Origin: Acanthaster planci
Lineage: Eukaryota; Echinodermata; Asteroidea; Valvatida; Acanthasteridae
Assembly: GCF_001949145.1 (NCBI RefSeq)
Contig: NW_019091377.1
Span: 1,931,134-1,989,164, forward strand
DNA: 58,031 nt
Direction of reading: 5' to 3'
Of this stretch, positions 11,251-22,796 are shown one piece after another. Under the pieces are notes generated by a model. It ran no database searches, was not told the origin of the DNA, and saw nothing but the letters and a program-made list of their open reading frames with translations. The position numbers and the translations under genes were made by a program. The stretch's first letter is position 1; every line of letters begins with the position of its first letter.

Positions 11251-11949
11251 TGACTGTGCTCTGGATGGCATTGCAGTAGCCCAACTGCCGGCCATCCTTT
11301 GCTTGTTCAAGAGGAGACAATCACATATTTGTGTTCTCCTCATAACGATGTGTCAGTTGCTGTTGCTGTCAAAGTTTTCTCTTCACTTAAAGACATTGTG
11401 TAATGCAACTGAATGGCCAGGAAGCAGCCAAGCAAATGTACACCCAGCACTTCAGAAAATGCTGCTTTTCGACGAAACAAATAACGAATGGCCCGTGTAT
11501 ATCCCGAGTGTGGTGCTGGGGTGCTGCGGTGCTGCCCACGTGTTCCCAGTCCAGCAGGGCTGTAAACAATGGTGCGCACACATTGTCAATGGCCTGTATT
11601 CATTGCGCTTTGAGCCCACACAGAATGCATTGCATAAGCCCTGACCGCAGCCTCGAGCGCTGCTCCATGGAGATTACCCAGGGTATTCAATCAAAGACAA
11701 TGGGGTGTTCTGATGAAAAAAATCCCATTTACCAAGTATCAGGGGATCAACCAACTCTCCAGGTTGCCCCAGATTTCCATTCAATGCAAAGGTCCCTGGT
11801 CCCAGTAATTACAGATGTACACTGAATAAAGTTTGGTATGATGCTACAGCCGTCTCCCAGTTATTAGACTTTTCTCCTGGCGCGGCTCTTGCCGTCTCCC
11901 AGTGTGAAGGGGTTAAGTCCACTTCTTGTAGAAATATTGCCTTTCACTT

Positions 11950-13590
11950 CTTCCTTTCGGGCTTATCCCTTGAATCTTGTTGAAAGGCATCTTGATTTAT
12001 ATCACAACTGGTGTATTCGGTGCTCTGTATGCCAAAATAGACCTTCGCTTTATTTATAAACCCTAGCCTTACTTTGTTATGGGTGGCCAAAAGAAAAAAT
12101 ATGTTCTTCCACGCTGTAAAAAACTTCTGTTGCCTCAATCCCCCTTTCAAGTTTCTGCTCCAATGATTGTTGAAATGAGAAGGATTGTGAGAATGTTTTC
12201 TTCTTCTTCCACCTCTTTCCTAATCTGATTTTTAACATTTTCCATTGTTTTTATAATCATATTTTATTTCTGAATATATGTGTTTGTGATCTGTCATCGC
12301 AAGTATGAAAGTATCTACAGCTGTGATGTTGCCAAAAAAACAGGTTTCTTGAGGCCATCGCTGACAAAGTTCCTCATAACTGCCAGGTCAAACTGAAACT
12401 TTGTATATTTGGTCCGTGCCGCAAATTGCACATCCTACCTGGAGTCATCCTTCTTTGAATATCGAGGGGCTGGTCTGGTCATGTAGGCTTATTGCCCACA
12501 ATTGGCTATCGAGTCGTACTACGTGAACTCGCTTACTGTCTTCTGAGATTTTCCTGACCTCATTTAGTCATCAAATAACTGCTCACTGTGAGCAATCTTA
12601 TGATATCCCCATTATCATATCTTCTCAGTCAAACTATACTAAAATTGCGTCTTGGCCAGAGCATTTGAGACTAAAGGTAATCCAATCCTTCGTATTTCTC
12701 AGTGTCGCCTCATGCTATGAACCACTGTGCATAACACCATTAAGCACTTACAGGCTGTCTGCCACAAATGCATGGCCAGTTATCTCTTGAAAATGCCCTT
12801 GCACTTGTGTATTGTCGGGTACAATGAGATTCAGATGCTGAAAGAATCAAACACTATACATGGACACGCTTCACGAGAAGACAAACCAAATTGTACACTT
12901 ACCATACCAATTTAATACCTTTTGCCTAAAACTCAAACTACAAACTTATAAAATAAATGTACAATGTAGACTTCAAGCTTAATTTATACATGTTTCATCA
13001 GGAGACTTTGTATGAAATCAATGGTGTATCCTAAAAGATATGACCCACATGTTTGCATCTTGTTCATTTAATTATCCTAAAAGTCTCACATTCTCCAATT
13101 GCATTTTTCACACACCCTAGTGCAAAGAATATTCTGTACATTCTGAAAATGCAAGTATATCTATTCTGTGACTAAGGTCTATAAATTAGTCAGTGCAGAC
13201 ATTTATTCCTACCGATAATTGTCTACTTTATACATTTCTCAATCAATGTTTTCTGCAAATGAAAAACGTCAGTTACTACTGAACTGGTAATGATGCTGCT
13301 GTAATGTTGAGGACATCTTGAAATTGTGCTTATCCCAGTTGCTTGCAGATACATGTACGTGGATTTCAGTTGCTAAAGGTTGATTTGTGTGAGATACAAG
13401 TTGACCTCAAAGCTGGATGAGGCCAACATGAATGGAACAGCTCAGAGAAATTTCAGCAGTACTGAATGTTGAGTGATGTGATTTTCAAAAATGAATCTTA
13501 AAAAAGGCTGTGTAGCCTTAATCTATGGACTGATGAGTGCACTCGGACCAAAACAGCATCTAATACATCTGTCTATCTTTTTCATTCCTT
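11950..13590. other. Intronic sequence without recognisable features
   Basis: This is the intron of the SDR gene between the TIR-like end at 11912 and the exon at 13597. Short frames only; no repeats or RNA genes recognised. Confidence 0.5.
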
Positions 13591-13596
13591 TCTAAG

Positions 13597-13718
13597 GTTA
13601 TCGCCCAGCACAGATGAAAGTTCCTCATTTTTTCTTCAAAATGTTTGCAAAGTTTGATTCTACCGCTAATAGGATTGCACCAATGTGGGGGAAAGAGACT
13701 GTGTTTGACAACTCAAAG
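13597..13718 (+). CDS. SDR (dihydroflavonol-4-reductase-like), exon
   Basis: The acceptor CTTTCTAAG|GTTATC completes the phase-1 Gly and opens a 122-base exon encoding GYRPAQMKVPHFFFKMFAKF and then a stretch ending in the words MWGKE and FDNSK. The 'P-x-x-x-(F/L)' helix and the later 'F-D-N-S-K' (the family's conserved D/N-x-S/T-K before the last helices) place it in the C-terminal domain. The donor CTCAAAG|GTATTC leaves phase 0. A short polypyrimidine tract precedes the acceptor. The frame is intact. Confidence 0.88.
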
Positions 13719-14454
13719 GTATTCAATTTTTACATGTTTTACAATGTTTACAATCAACATGCACGGCATATTTCATATGCTGTGCATTTTGATTTTCTTA
13801 AATTTAAATCTTTAACTAAATTCTTTTAGTTAGCTTTTGCCCAGTAATGACATTTTTAATGGTTTCATGTATACACTTGTACATGTTGATGCAGGTTAAA
13901 ATATTTTACAGCATTTATGATTTTTTTTGAGTGTCCATAATATAACAAGTTAAAAGTTGAAAATTGTTTTAAAGCAGAGAGATTTACTGTAAAGTAGTTT
14001 ATGAAAAACAGTGTATAGGGTTGCAGTCATATTAATGTGAAATTTTGACTTCTAAAAACACTTTGACTTGTTCTCTGAATTTTTTACATTGCAAGGACAG
14101 TTGGTTATGGAAACGCAAGTGGCTCAAGCCAACACCAAACTAAACAAAATTGAAATGAAAGGGCTCGAAATTAACAGGCGTAGGTACATGTAGCTTAAAT
14201 GCTCCTGTTTGTCTCAGAAATGCGTCTGTAAATCATAATGACGGGCGCAAGTACTTACGCCCGTTTGATTCTGTAATGAAAATAGTCTATGTTAAGTAAT
14301 TCGCTCTTCCCCTCTTATATTTTTTTGGTTTTAGTCTGCTCCTCTCATCCGTCACTCCCCCTGAGTTGTGTGTCAGTCTGGCCAGGCATGCTGTACATGC
14401 ATTGTTGGCCTATTGTAGCCAAATTTCCATTGTTAGATTAGTATGCTGGTATTT

Positions 14455-14625
14455 AGTGTGCAGTGCACTGTGCTGGTTTCGGGAACAAAAGAGTCTTACG
14501 TAACTCCGCACAATCTGGGTTCTTTTTCCAAGGCTGGAGGCCTGGCTGAAATATTCAGGAGTCAGTGAAGTTAAACAGCCATTAAATGAAATGATGAATT
14601 TTTGAAGAATTTTGAAAACGGACAC
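14455..14625 (+). mobile_element. Non-autonomous TTAA element, copy B, left part
   Basis: It matches copy C (27645-28232) through GTGCACTG, GAACAAAAGA, CCGCACAATCTGGG, GGCCTGGCTGAAAT and GAATTTTTGAA up to TTTTGAAAACGGA. There it is interrupted by a LINE, and the remainder resumes at 17112. Confidence 0.7.
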
Positions 14626-14780
14626 CCTCGCTCATATCAATTGGGACTTTTACTTGTCACCTGGGCTGGACATTGATCAAGTTCGGGATAATTTCAAGGA
14701 TCTCTTGTTTGCGGCTGTTCGAGATACTGTTCCAGTAGCTAGAGGAAGAGGGAACAGAAGATGGCCTTGGATATCTAGTG

Positions 14781-14903
14781 GAACAATCCCCTTGGCTAGA
14801 AGTAAACATAGGGCCTTTAAAGCTGCTCGCGATGTGGCATTACCGCCACATCGCGAGCAGCTTTAAAGGCCCTATGTTTTTTTCCTAGCCAAGGGGATTG
14901 TTT
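14781..14903. repeat. Near-perfect foldback inside the LINE
   Basis: Arms 14781-14838 and 14845-14903 are inverted copies of about 57 bases (AACAATCCCCTTGGCTAG ... GCTGCTCGCGATGTGGC) around a six-base loop ATTACC. The second arm carries a few T insertions and substitutions. The LINE reading frame turns back on itself here. Confidence 0.9.
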
Positions 14904-15705
14904 CATCTTTGGGCCAAATACAGATCTTTACGTAACCAAGTGAAACAACTCACTAATAAGTTCTGTAATAACTACATTCAGGACCTAGCTCTAAATTGCG
15001 AAGCTAATGCTATTGCTAAGCAATTTTGGTCTTTTGTTAGTTCTAACCGTAAGAAAACCTCCAGTTCTAGCCTCCGTATTGGCGATTACATCACTAGTGA
15101 TCCTAGTGCCATCGCTAATGAATTTAGTGCCAATTTCCAAAATAATTTTACCAAAGATAATGACCTATCCCGCGGTATTACATGTAATCATGCTTGTAAT
15201 AAATTCTGCCTGTCCAGTATTCAGACCAACGATTCTGAGGTCAAGAAATTACTGAACACTCTTCAAGCCTACAGATTACCAGGTCTTGATGATATTTTTC
15301 CCATGTTACTCAAAATTGCTGCTAACAGTCTTGCTTACCCTTTAACTTTGATTTTTAATTTGTCCCTAAACATTGGTAAGATTCTCACTGAATGGAAATT
15401 TGCCAATATCATCCCCATACATAAATCCGGTGACTCTCATAACATTGCCAATTACAGACCCATTTCAGTTTGCTCGACGGTCAGTAAATGCCAGGAAAAT
15501 GCCATCTTGTTAAACACATGTACAAGAGCGGTATAGTCTCTGACTGCCAGCATGGCTTCCTTCCAAAAAGGTCTTGCATTAACCAACTCACTACTTTATA
15601 TCATCATTGGGCTGTTACTTTGGACGCTGTGAATCCCCCTCGCATTGACGCCATCTTTTTGGATTGGTCAAAAGTGTTTAATCGGGTGAGTCATAGTGTT
15701 CTCCT

Positions 15706-15873
15706 CCAAAAGTTACATAAATATGGCATTTGCGGTTCAGCCTTGCACTGTTTGAATCCTACTAAAAGTTACATAAATATGGCATTTGCGGTTCACCCTT
15801 GCACTGTTTGAATCCTACCAAAAGTTACATAAATATGGCATTTGCGGTTCACCCTTGCACTGTTTGAATCCTA
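15706..15873 (+). repeat. Exact-register triplication, 56-base unit, inside the LINE RT
   Basis: Three head-to-tail copies (starting 15706, 15762 and 15818) contain AAAAGTTACATAAATATGGC and CTTGCACTGTTTGAATCCTA. They differ by only a few bases. Two extra units add 112 bases and shift the RT frame. Confidence 0.95.
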
Positions 15874-17111
15874 CCTTACTGGCTGCCAACAACGTATACC
15901 ATTTTGTTGGGCACATTCTAACTTGGCCTCAGTCCCATCTGGCATTCCACAAGGTTCGGTTTTGGGGCCATTACTTATTAATATTTTTGCTTTTGACCTG
16001 TCTTTCTGTATCAAGTCCAGTCTTAGACAATATGCTGATGACACTGTCATTTATAGAGTTATCACTAGTGTGGAAGATGAGCGTATCTTACAGTCGGACC
16101 TGCGCCAGATTGACATATGGTGCAATCTCAACAAACTGCATCTTAATGTTGATAAATGCAAATTGATGACCATTACACGTTCTAAAAACCCACCTGAACC
16201 ATCATACAATATAGGTTCTCATAGCCTTGAAATTGTCGATCACTAGAAATATCTAGGCGTTTATCTTTCGAGAGATCTTTCTTGGAATAAGCATGTAAAC
16301 ATTGTTGTTTCTAAAGCTAACAGAATGTGGGGGTTCAATAGATGACTTGTAAGTTGTAAAGATGGTCAACTTCTTGTTAAATTGTATTGTGCCATTGTTC
16401 GTCCTGTTTAGAGTATGCAGTCCCAGTCTGGTGCCCAAGTACTCTCTCTCAACAAACCATGTTGGAGGGATTACAGAGGAGATTTACTAGATCATGTTTG
16501 GGCCTCTCCCGGAGACATTTCACTAATTCCAATGTTGTCAACATTGAGTACTCTCTCCGATGCACCAGACTTGGACTGCCGTATCTTATTAATAGATTTC
16601 ATTTTTTATCCGTCATTTTTGTTAAATGTTTTTATAATAGATTTGATATGAGCATAGACAATTTTGTCTGGGTTAACAAGCGGCACATGGATCAAGTTGT
16701 TTTCACTCATCATTACTCCAGAACAAATGCTTTGTTCCATTCCTTATTTGTTAGATTCCCACATGAGTGGGCAACTTTGCCTTCTGATGGAACTAACAGT
16801 GTCTTGTTTAGTCACACCTTGTTTACCTCAAAACTTAAATCTCTCTGGTTTGTGCCAGGTGTGCACATTATGTAAAGAATTTTTTTTAAAAGTGGGTTCT
16901 ATGTGTTTTAATTTTTTATTCTTTTATTTGAGGTTTTAAATAATGTTTTTAAATTTATTCTATACATGTTTATATGTATTTTGTATCAATACTGTCTGTA
17001 TTCCATAGCTATTTTTGTAATCTGTGTCCCATTTTCTGTTTAGTCTAATCAATTTTTTTTTTTTTTGTCATTTTATTGTATTGACCTGCAAAATAATAAA
17101 TGTAATGAAAT

Positions 17112-17179
17112 GAAAATCTTGGAAAGGACCCGGCATCTTCTCTTGCTCAAGAAAAATCCACCCGGCAGCAAGTGGTTGA
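17112..17179 (+). mobile_element. Non-autonomous TTAA element, copy B, right part
   Basis: After the LINE tail, the sequence resumes with the last 65 bases of the copy-C-type element. It ends CCCGGCAGCAAGTGG|TTGA, the inverse of the consensus terminal repeat CCACTTGCTGCCGGG, next to a mutated TTAA. Confidence 0.7.
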
Positions 17180-18249
17180 TAGCCATTCACCTGAGGTTGG
17201 AGTTTTCAAGATTTTTTTATTTTTATTTCACACTTACATTTGTAGACGCTTAGGTCAGCTGCTTGGCAGTAGAGTGGGCGGGGCCACAATGGAAAATACT
17301 CAACTATTGTATTTTTGTCACTATTTTAATAATCACAGGTACCCACCCATTTCAGGAATCAGGTATCCACTTCCCTTTACTACCCATAAACACACACCTC
17401 TAGTTTAGGGACAACAGTATCAGTGTTAAGCAGAAAAATCCACATGTATACATGAATCAACTACTGACTGCTTCGATGTGGGATATGTTTTAAAGGCAGT
17501 GTAAAGGATGTGCATGTACTGCAATATGTCAAAATTTGCCAATTTGGACATTTTGATTTACTTGGTGTACCATTTCAAGGATCTGTTTTTTATTCTTTTA
17601 GTTAACTGCTTTGAGGGAAATCGAGAAAAACACTGTTCATGTTTAACACTCAGAGCCCAGCTCATGTTATTTGTGTCACACAAATTCATGGACTACAGGA
17701 CGTTCCTGAGAGCCTGGGCAGTGCACAGATGAGGTGGATTGACAGACCATTGGATGAATTACAGCATCCCAATATGCATTTTTTCCATGGCTTTGTGCGG
17801 TAATAGTGGTTGGCAAATTTACCTTCAAGTTTGCGTTTCCTCTTCAACAATACAGTTTTCCTGGGCTCGTCCCTGGAGAACCCCTTTGGCCGGGGTACGG
17901 AGGACAGATTTTCCAATAGCCCTTAAGGCATGTAATGAAGCAAGCCATTTGTGGCTGCCAGGCAAACAACCAATCAAAGTTCAGGTTGCTCCGCACTGAA
18001 GGCAACTTCAGGCTTTTTCGGCCTCATTTTTCCCACGCCTTCGCCAAGCAAATCGTATAAAAAATCCCCACCCACCTTCCCATAGTACTATACATCCCGT
18101 AGGATTAGCGGTAGTGGAATAAAAACTGTTGTCGTCTCAATGGCCAGTTGATCCATGGCAGATTGTATTGGGGCAGTTGGATTGGTTGAGGGGATTGATG
18201 GTTGTCTGCCCAAACCGGGCCAATGCCCTTGGCAGAGTCAGTGAGGGGT

Positions 18250-18690
18250 TGGGACTCGGTACAGTCCAGGGGTAACATATGGACTTAATATAGTTCATCA
18301 TTGGCGGAGTTGAACTTGGTACAGTCCAGGGGGCTATGTGGCCTCGATACAGTCTGTTATATTTTATCTGAGCACTACAGGGACCGTGGCTCTCTAGCCA
18401 TGGGGAGGGGACTCGGTATAGTCCCCCAGGCCAGATGTTAGTAGTGCTTGGGGGATGGTATGGCCTGTAGTTCTGGCCTACTTTGTCATGTGAACTCGTA
18501 GAGCTCACCATTTATATACATGTACAGTATGCATTTGCATGTCTGAGAGTTACAGGGGCAGTGGAATATCTAGCCCAGGGGGTAGGGACATGTGCTGGTC
18601 CCTTAGGGGTATTTGAATAAGGTACATGTAGTTCTTGGGGGTGTATGTGTCCTGAGACAGGCACTGGATTGTGAACTCGGTATAGTTCAC
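18250..18690 (+). repeat. Array of short hairpins with a constant CGGTAY-like loop
   Basis: Repeated inverted motifs include GGACTCGGTACAGTCC (18252), TGGACTTAATATAGTTCA (18280), TGAACTTGGTACAGTCCA (18310), GGGACTCGGTATAGTCCC (18409) and GTGAACTCGGTATAGTTCAC (18671), with a degenerate one at 18490. Stem bases change in pairs (GGACT/AGTCC versus GAACT/AGTTC) while the loop stays near CGGTAC/CGGTAT. Most are followed by CAGGGG or TTGGGG. No long credible coding frame. Confidence 0.6.
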
Positions 18691-18989
18691 TTGGGGAGTG
18701 AGTCATACGGACTGCACGGGTCTAGGGGGCACTTTTAGTACTTTGTGCTACTACTGCTCATGAGGACATACTTCACCAACCATCCAGTCATTAATACAAA
18801 GGGACTGGGTTTGGGTGTAAATTTCTGTTTTCTCACCCCTCCCTGGGCCTGTTGAATTCTTCCCCCAGACTTCCTCCTTTGTACCTCTAAGTGGTTGGGG
18901 TAGGGTGTAATTTCCCCAAAAAGATGAGGAAGGGGAAGTTACCTGCCAAACATGCTAGACAGATACAAAATGGGCATTTTTTTCTCACA

Positions 18990-20035
18990 CCAATCATTAA
19001 TTGGCGAAGACAACTCTTTCTCTTTGGTCTTATTACATAACACACTTATTCTTCCGAATCTCTCCTACTGCAATATCGTCTGGGCGAATTCAAGTAGTCA
19101 AGTAGTTTGCCTCTCAAAAACATGCCATTAGAATATGCACTCTCTCACACCCTCGTGCTCACAGTGCACCCTTGTTTGCACAACTTCGCACCCTTACTGT
19201 CTTTGACATACATAAACTTCAAACTGGTATCTTCATGTACAAATTCTATCGTAACCTCCTCCCTTCCACTTTTGCCTATTACTTTAGATCTATTGAAACT
19301 GTTCACAGCTATTCTACTAGATCCCGGTGTAATCTTTATATTCCTTTCACTCGTACCTCTTATTCAATGCACACACTTCGCTTTTATGGAGCCCGACTTT
19401 GGAACACCATCGACAATCAAATTAAAGGTCAATCTTCTGTGGGTTGTTTCAAAACTTCGTATAAAAGAGCCCTCCTATCCCATTACACGGCACAGCTTGC
19501 TCTTTAATTGTCTGATTTGTATTTATTTTATTATGTTACTTCGTGGATTATCATTGCCTTCTTTGGCTTTCAAATTAGCTGATCAGATTTTCGTCCATTA
19601 ATTATTGTTTTGTCTTGTCTTTTGTCTTGTCTGTTCGTCATCTGTCTTGTTTCTGTCCTGTCTGCCATGTCTGTCTTGTTTCTGTCCTGTCTGCCATGTC
19701 TGTCTTGTTTCTGTCCTGTCTGCCATGCCTGTCTTGTTTTGTCTTGTCTGCCATGTCTGTCTTGTTTTTGTTTAGTCTGTCATGTCTGTCCAAAGGCTGT
19801 TCCCCATAAGCCCTGGCTTCCCTTAACAGCCTCCATACTCATTAATTCCGTGATGCTTCTGCTATTGTTTTCTCTTTTGTAAGTTGTTTTTTTTCATTAC
19901 TCTGATTTCTGTGACTAATGTTTTTATTAATCAATCATGTACAGTGTTATACAATGATATTACGAATTTCATGACTTTCCTGTGCTTTATCTTGCTCCCG
20001 TAAGAGTATGGAAATAAATGTGAATTGAAGTGGAT
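18990..20035 (+). pseudogene. LINE fragment: RT C-terminal region and 3' end
   Basis: The frame at 19172-19507 encodes LFAQLRTLTVFDIHKLQTG, then FMYKFYRNLLPSTF and RFYGARLWNTIDNQIK. This is the conserved C-terminal domain after the RT in CR1/Jockey-type LINE ORF2 (L-x-x-L-x-I-x-D-(I/L)-x-K-x-Q-x-x-x-F-M-Y, then W-N-x-(I/L)). LSYCNIVWAN just upstream (about 19050) is also typical. It is followed by a minisatellite and a 3' tail ending GGAAATAAATGTGAATTGAA. It lacks the catalytic core, so it is a 5'-truncated insertion. Confidence 0.75.
19642..19785 (+). repeat. 29-base minisatellite in LINE 3' UTR
   Basis: The unit CTGTCTTGTTTCTGTCCTGT + CTGCCATGT starts at 19642, 19671, 19700, 19729 and 19757 with small deletions in the last copies. 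It lies downstream of the LINE C-terminal frame. Confidence 0.9.
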
Positions 20036-20039
20036 AGTC

Positions 20040-22100
20040 AAACTTGCTTGTACATGTAGTTACAGTGTACCTTGTAGTTATTGTACTTATCGTTGTAGTT
20101 TTATTGGCTGTAAAGCTCGAGTTACCAGTTCCAGATTACTTATTTTTTGTATTTCCATCATTAAATGCCAGTTGTTATTGCAACCAAGCAGAGCACCTTC
20201 GCTAAAGTAGAGCTGGTTAATACTCCTGCCACACACCGTATTCAATGTGATAGACTCACCACCTGGGTTTTTGTAACAAGGAATATTGCGAACGCATTCA
20301 TAGTCTAGATTTAACCAATGTAAGACCAGTTTTGCTGCAAAGGGCAAGGTCTCTTACGATACATGTATTTCCAAAATGTTAGCCTTCCAATTCCAGGTGG
20401 ATTATGTTGTCAAGTATTTGTCATGTAAAGGGAATTACTCATCTTGAATGGTGGAAAACAGTGGTTGATGTTAATAAAACTCGGCGAAGGCTGTCGAGGC
20501 AACAGGCAAATCTGTTTCCCAGCTTCAGGCCTTCCTCTGTACAGCCAGTGCAACGCTGAAAATTTGTCGAATAAACACTGTGTCATCGTGCAGTGAATTA
20601 ACTGCAGTCACTGCACAACCAAAACGTACATTGCACATGCATCAGTATGTGGTACATATACCCATACACAATCAGCCATATTCATTCTTCACACGTAGCC
20701 TTCTACGTCGGTCAAAAATCGTCCACACACTTTCAGTGCCCATTATTATAAACACTTAAAAAACCAATAAATGTGCCAACTATCCTTGCATTTGGGGCAT
20801 AAGGGTTAACTGTGGTTGGAAAATAAAGAAAGCTAAATGTCTCAAAATTGGATATTTGTAAAAAAAAAACTAGGCTTCGCTGTGGAGCTCAGGAGTGACC
20901 ATGATCAATTTGGGCCATGCATTAGCTTAAAGGGTTATAACATGATGATATATTCACATGAGGTAAATTTCCACAGTTTCATAAAGAAACTCTAACTCAA
21001 GAAATGGTATTTTAAGAAAATTTAGTTTAAACTTCAGTTTGCTGCAATTTTTGTAAACATCTAGATTTTAAACTCTCCAAATTTGTGATCATGGGAGATA
21101 CCTTATTTTATTTTTCTCAAATTTTGAAGGCAAATTTCTTGGTGGTTTCAAATAAATGATTTTAAGGAGTTACTTTTGCTGTATTTATTGTGTATACATG
21201 CATGCATCATATTGATGGCCAAAAAGTGTATCTTCAGATACATTTTTATTACAAATACTTGAGTTGTTTTGCAATGAAGACCTACATGTAGTGAAGTTCT
21301 TTTACCATGAAGACTTTAAGAAGTTATTAATCCAATTGAAGACTCACAACACAATGCAAGAATAAGTTACAATGTTTTGCCATGAAAGCATTGTTAGTGT
21401 TCGTAGCTAATAACATGGACACAAGGTATTTTACCATTATAAAAAAGTAAGACTAATATACTGGTGGGTGATGTTACTATGAAAACGGCACGTTTGGTCC
21501 TGTTGAAAGTTTCAGAAATAAACAGAGCACCTTCAGTAACCCTAGAAATAGTATAAAATTGGTAATTTTAGGTTAAATTGCTTTGCTGTGAAAGGGGACC
21601 ATGCTGCTTCACGAAAATTGTAAAATATGCATGGACTTGGTACATCACTGTATCAGATTAACTGTGTGGTCTAATGTATCTTACCTAACAAACATTTTTG
21701 GAGGAGAATCTGCACTCGTCTCTAAGTGCAGCAGACATAGCATTATACGCCACTTTGCTGCTCCCAGTACAGTTTACTATTAAAGTTAAAATATATGTAC
21801 TGTAGTTGGGGTTGAAATACTCTGGTTAGCAGAGGTAGCAGAGGTATATTGTACCAAAGTAGGCCCTTCATTATGGTTTTTTTGGACTGCAGGCTGGGGG
21901 ACTGGTCTGTGATATCAAAGTATGCTAACATACTGTGAGGGTAACATAGGCCTACATTTTTATCGCCTAGTTACCTGATTTTCAGGGTCAATTAAAATAC
22001 AGTATTCAGGACAGAGGTATAACAAGTATTCATGATAAAGAATGCAGGAGATACATGTATGATTATACATTACATTTTCAAGATGTACACGTGTACTTTG
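20040..22100. other. Intronic sequence without recognisable features
   Basis: Intron of the SDR gene, AT-rich. Short frames only, no recognised repeat ends apart from scattered TTAA-adjacent AAGGGTTAA words near 20805 and 20935. Confidence 0.45.
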
Positions 22101-22109
22101 CATTGGGGA

Positions 22110-22485
22110 GATGTTGATTTAAATTACAGGTTTTGCCCTTACCTGATGAACATGTGTATATATATATATAAACACTGTATACTCAGTGCTTGTCCGAGAG
22201 CTTGCGAAAAAATTTCACAAGCTTACTCGGGTGGGACTCAAACCCACGACTTCCTGCTTATTAGTGCAGACATCTTATTAACTACTTGACCACCAAGCTT
22301 GTCGGGGTTGGCTGGCCGATCCGAGTCAGGTGTAGCAGTGGGAATCGCAAACTATTTTCAAGATGCATTTTGCGTCAGGTAGATGTTAATTTAAATTATG
22401 GGTTTTGCCCTCGGACAAGCACTGAGCATACAATGTTTATAAATTTATACATTGTGTAAGGGCAAAACCCATAATTTAAAATTAG
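22110..22485 (-). repeat. tRNA-derived SINE head enclosed by inverted repeats
   Basis: The - strand has an A box (GGTGGTCAAGTAGTTAA, rc of 22278-22294) and a B box (GGGTTTGAGTCCC, rc of 22233-22245). An anticodon-like stem TCTGC/GCAGG lies between them. It is the same family as 1-310. The head is enclosed by arms at 22170-22198 and 22410-22438 (inverted, ACTCAGTGCTTGTCCGAG against CTCGGACAAGCACTGAG), and by outer GGGTTTTGCCCT/AGGGCAAAACCC words at 22128, 22401 and 22456. Confidence 0.7.
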
Positions 22486-22631
22486 CAACACCTTTCAACA
22501 AACTGCTTGTTTAAGTAACTTGTTATGTACATGATTGTACGACATACTGCCTTCAGCTTGTAAGTACTGATATTTTCGATGTCATTTCTATTTTTGATTG
22601 GTAACATTAATTAATTTTCTTATGTGTTTAG

Positions 22632-22796
22632 ATGAAGAATATTTTGAAAATAGAGCCACATCCTTTGAAGCAAACCATTGTTGACATGGCTTACAGCATG
22701 ATAGATGGTGGATTCCTCAAGAAGAGTCCTAGATATAAAGGCCAGAGTGCTACTGCTGTGTCTACTGATGCTGATGATCACAAATCCAATCCGTAG
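22632..22796 (+). CDS. SDR (dihydroflavonol-4-reductase-like), terminal exon
   Basis: The acceptor GTGTTTAG|ATGAAG opens a phase-0 exon of 55 codons ending in TAG at 22794-22796. It begins MKNILKIEPHPLKQTIVDMA, the family's final pattern in which a truncated repeat of 'LGI-x-x-x-P' is followed by 'T-(I/V)-x-(D/E)-M-x-x-S-(L/M)-I-x-x-G'. A variable hydrophilic tail rich in Ser, Asp and His follows. The five exons assemble in phase without stops, so the gene is probably expressed. The preceding intron (13719-22631) holds a split MITE, two LINE fragments and a SINE. Confidence 0.88.
   Translation: MKNILKIEPHPLKQTIVDMAYSMIDGGFLKKSPRYKGQSATAVSTDADDHKSNP

Larger units (their letters stand above)
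7304..11912. mobile_element. Candidate TIR element ends enclosing 4.6 kb
   Basis: CCCCTTCACGCCGGGAC at 7304 is matched, inverted, by CCCCTTCACACTGGGAG (rc ending 11912), with 14 of 17 identical. The left flank is ATAA and the right flank TTAA. The same right-end sequence, including GGCAAGAGC, recurs at the edge of the insertion in the large DIRS element (40737). The inside holds a tandem array, half of an inverted repeat pair and a DIRS fragment. The two ends may therefore belong to one large composite element or to two separate decayed copies. Confidence 0.4.
14626..17112 (+). pseudogene. 5'-truncated CR1/Jockey-like LINE, reverse transcriptase remnant
   Basis: Frames in order encode a linker after the lost endonuclease (14626-14780) and RT blocks. 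These include PIHKSGDSHNIANYRPIS (about 15413-15466), QHGFLPKRSCINQL, AIFLDWSKVFNRVSHS, SGIPQGSVLGPL and the catalytic QYADDTVIY (Tyr codon 16031). WCNLNKLHLNVDKCKLM and KYLGVYLS follow. The YADD is intact but the frame is broken by a 56-base triplication, an inverted duplication and several stops (for example about 16244 and 16343). The 3' end is AATAAATGTAATGAAATGAA, a simple-repeat tail typical of these LINEs. The C-terminal domain spans about 16390-16875 in more than one frame. Not mobile. Confidence 0.85.

Noticed and set aside
18137-18706. Minus-strand Pro/Ser-rich frames (124 and 64 residues)
   Set aside because: They translate the hairpin array. Repeats of palindromic DNA explain the regular residues and no start context or family is seen.
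19610-19882. Cys/Leu/Ser-rich plus-strand frame resembling a membrane peptide
   Set aside because: It is encoded by the 29-base minisatellite and has no independent support.
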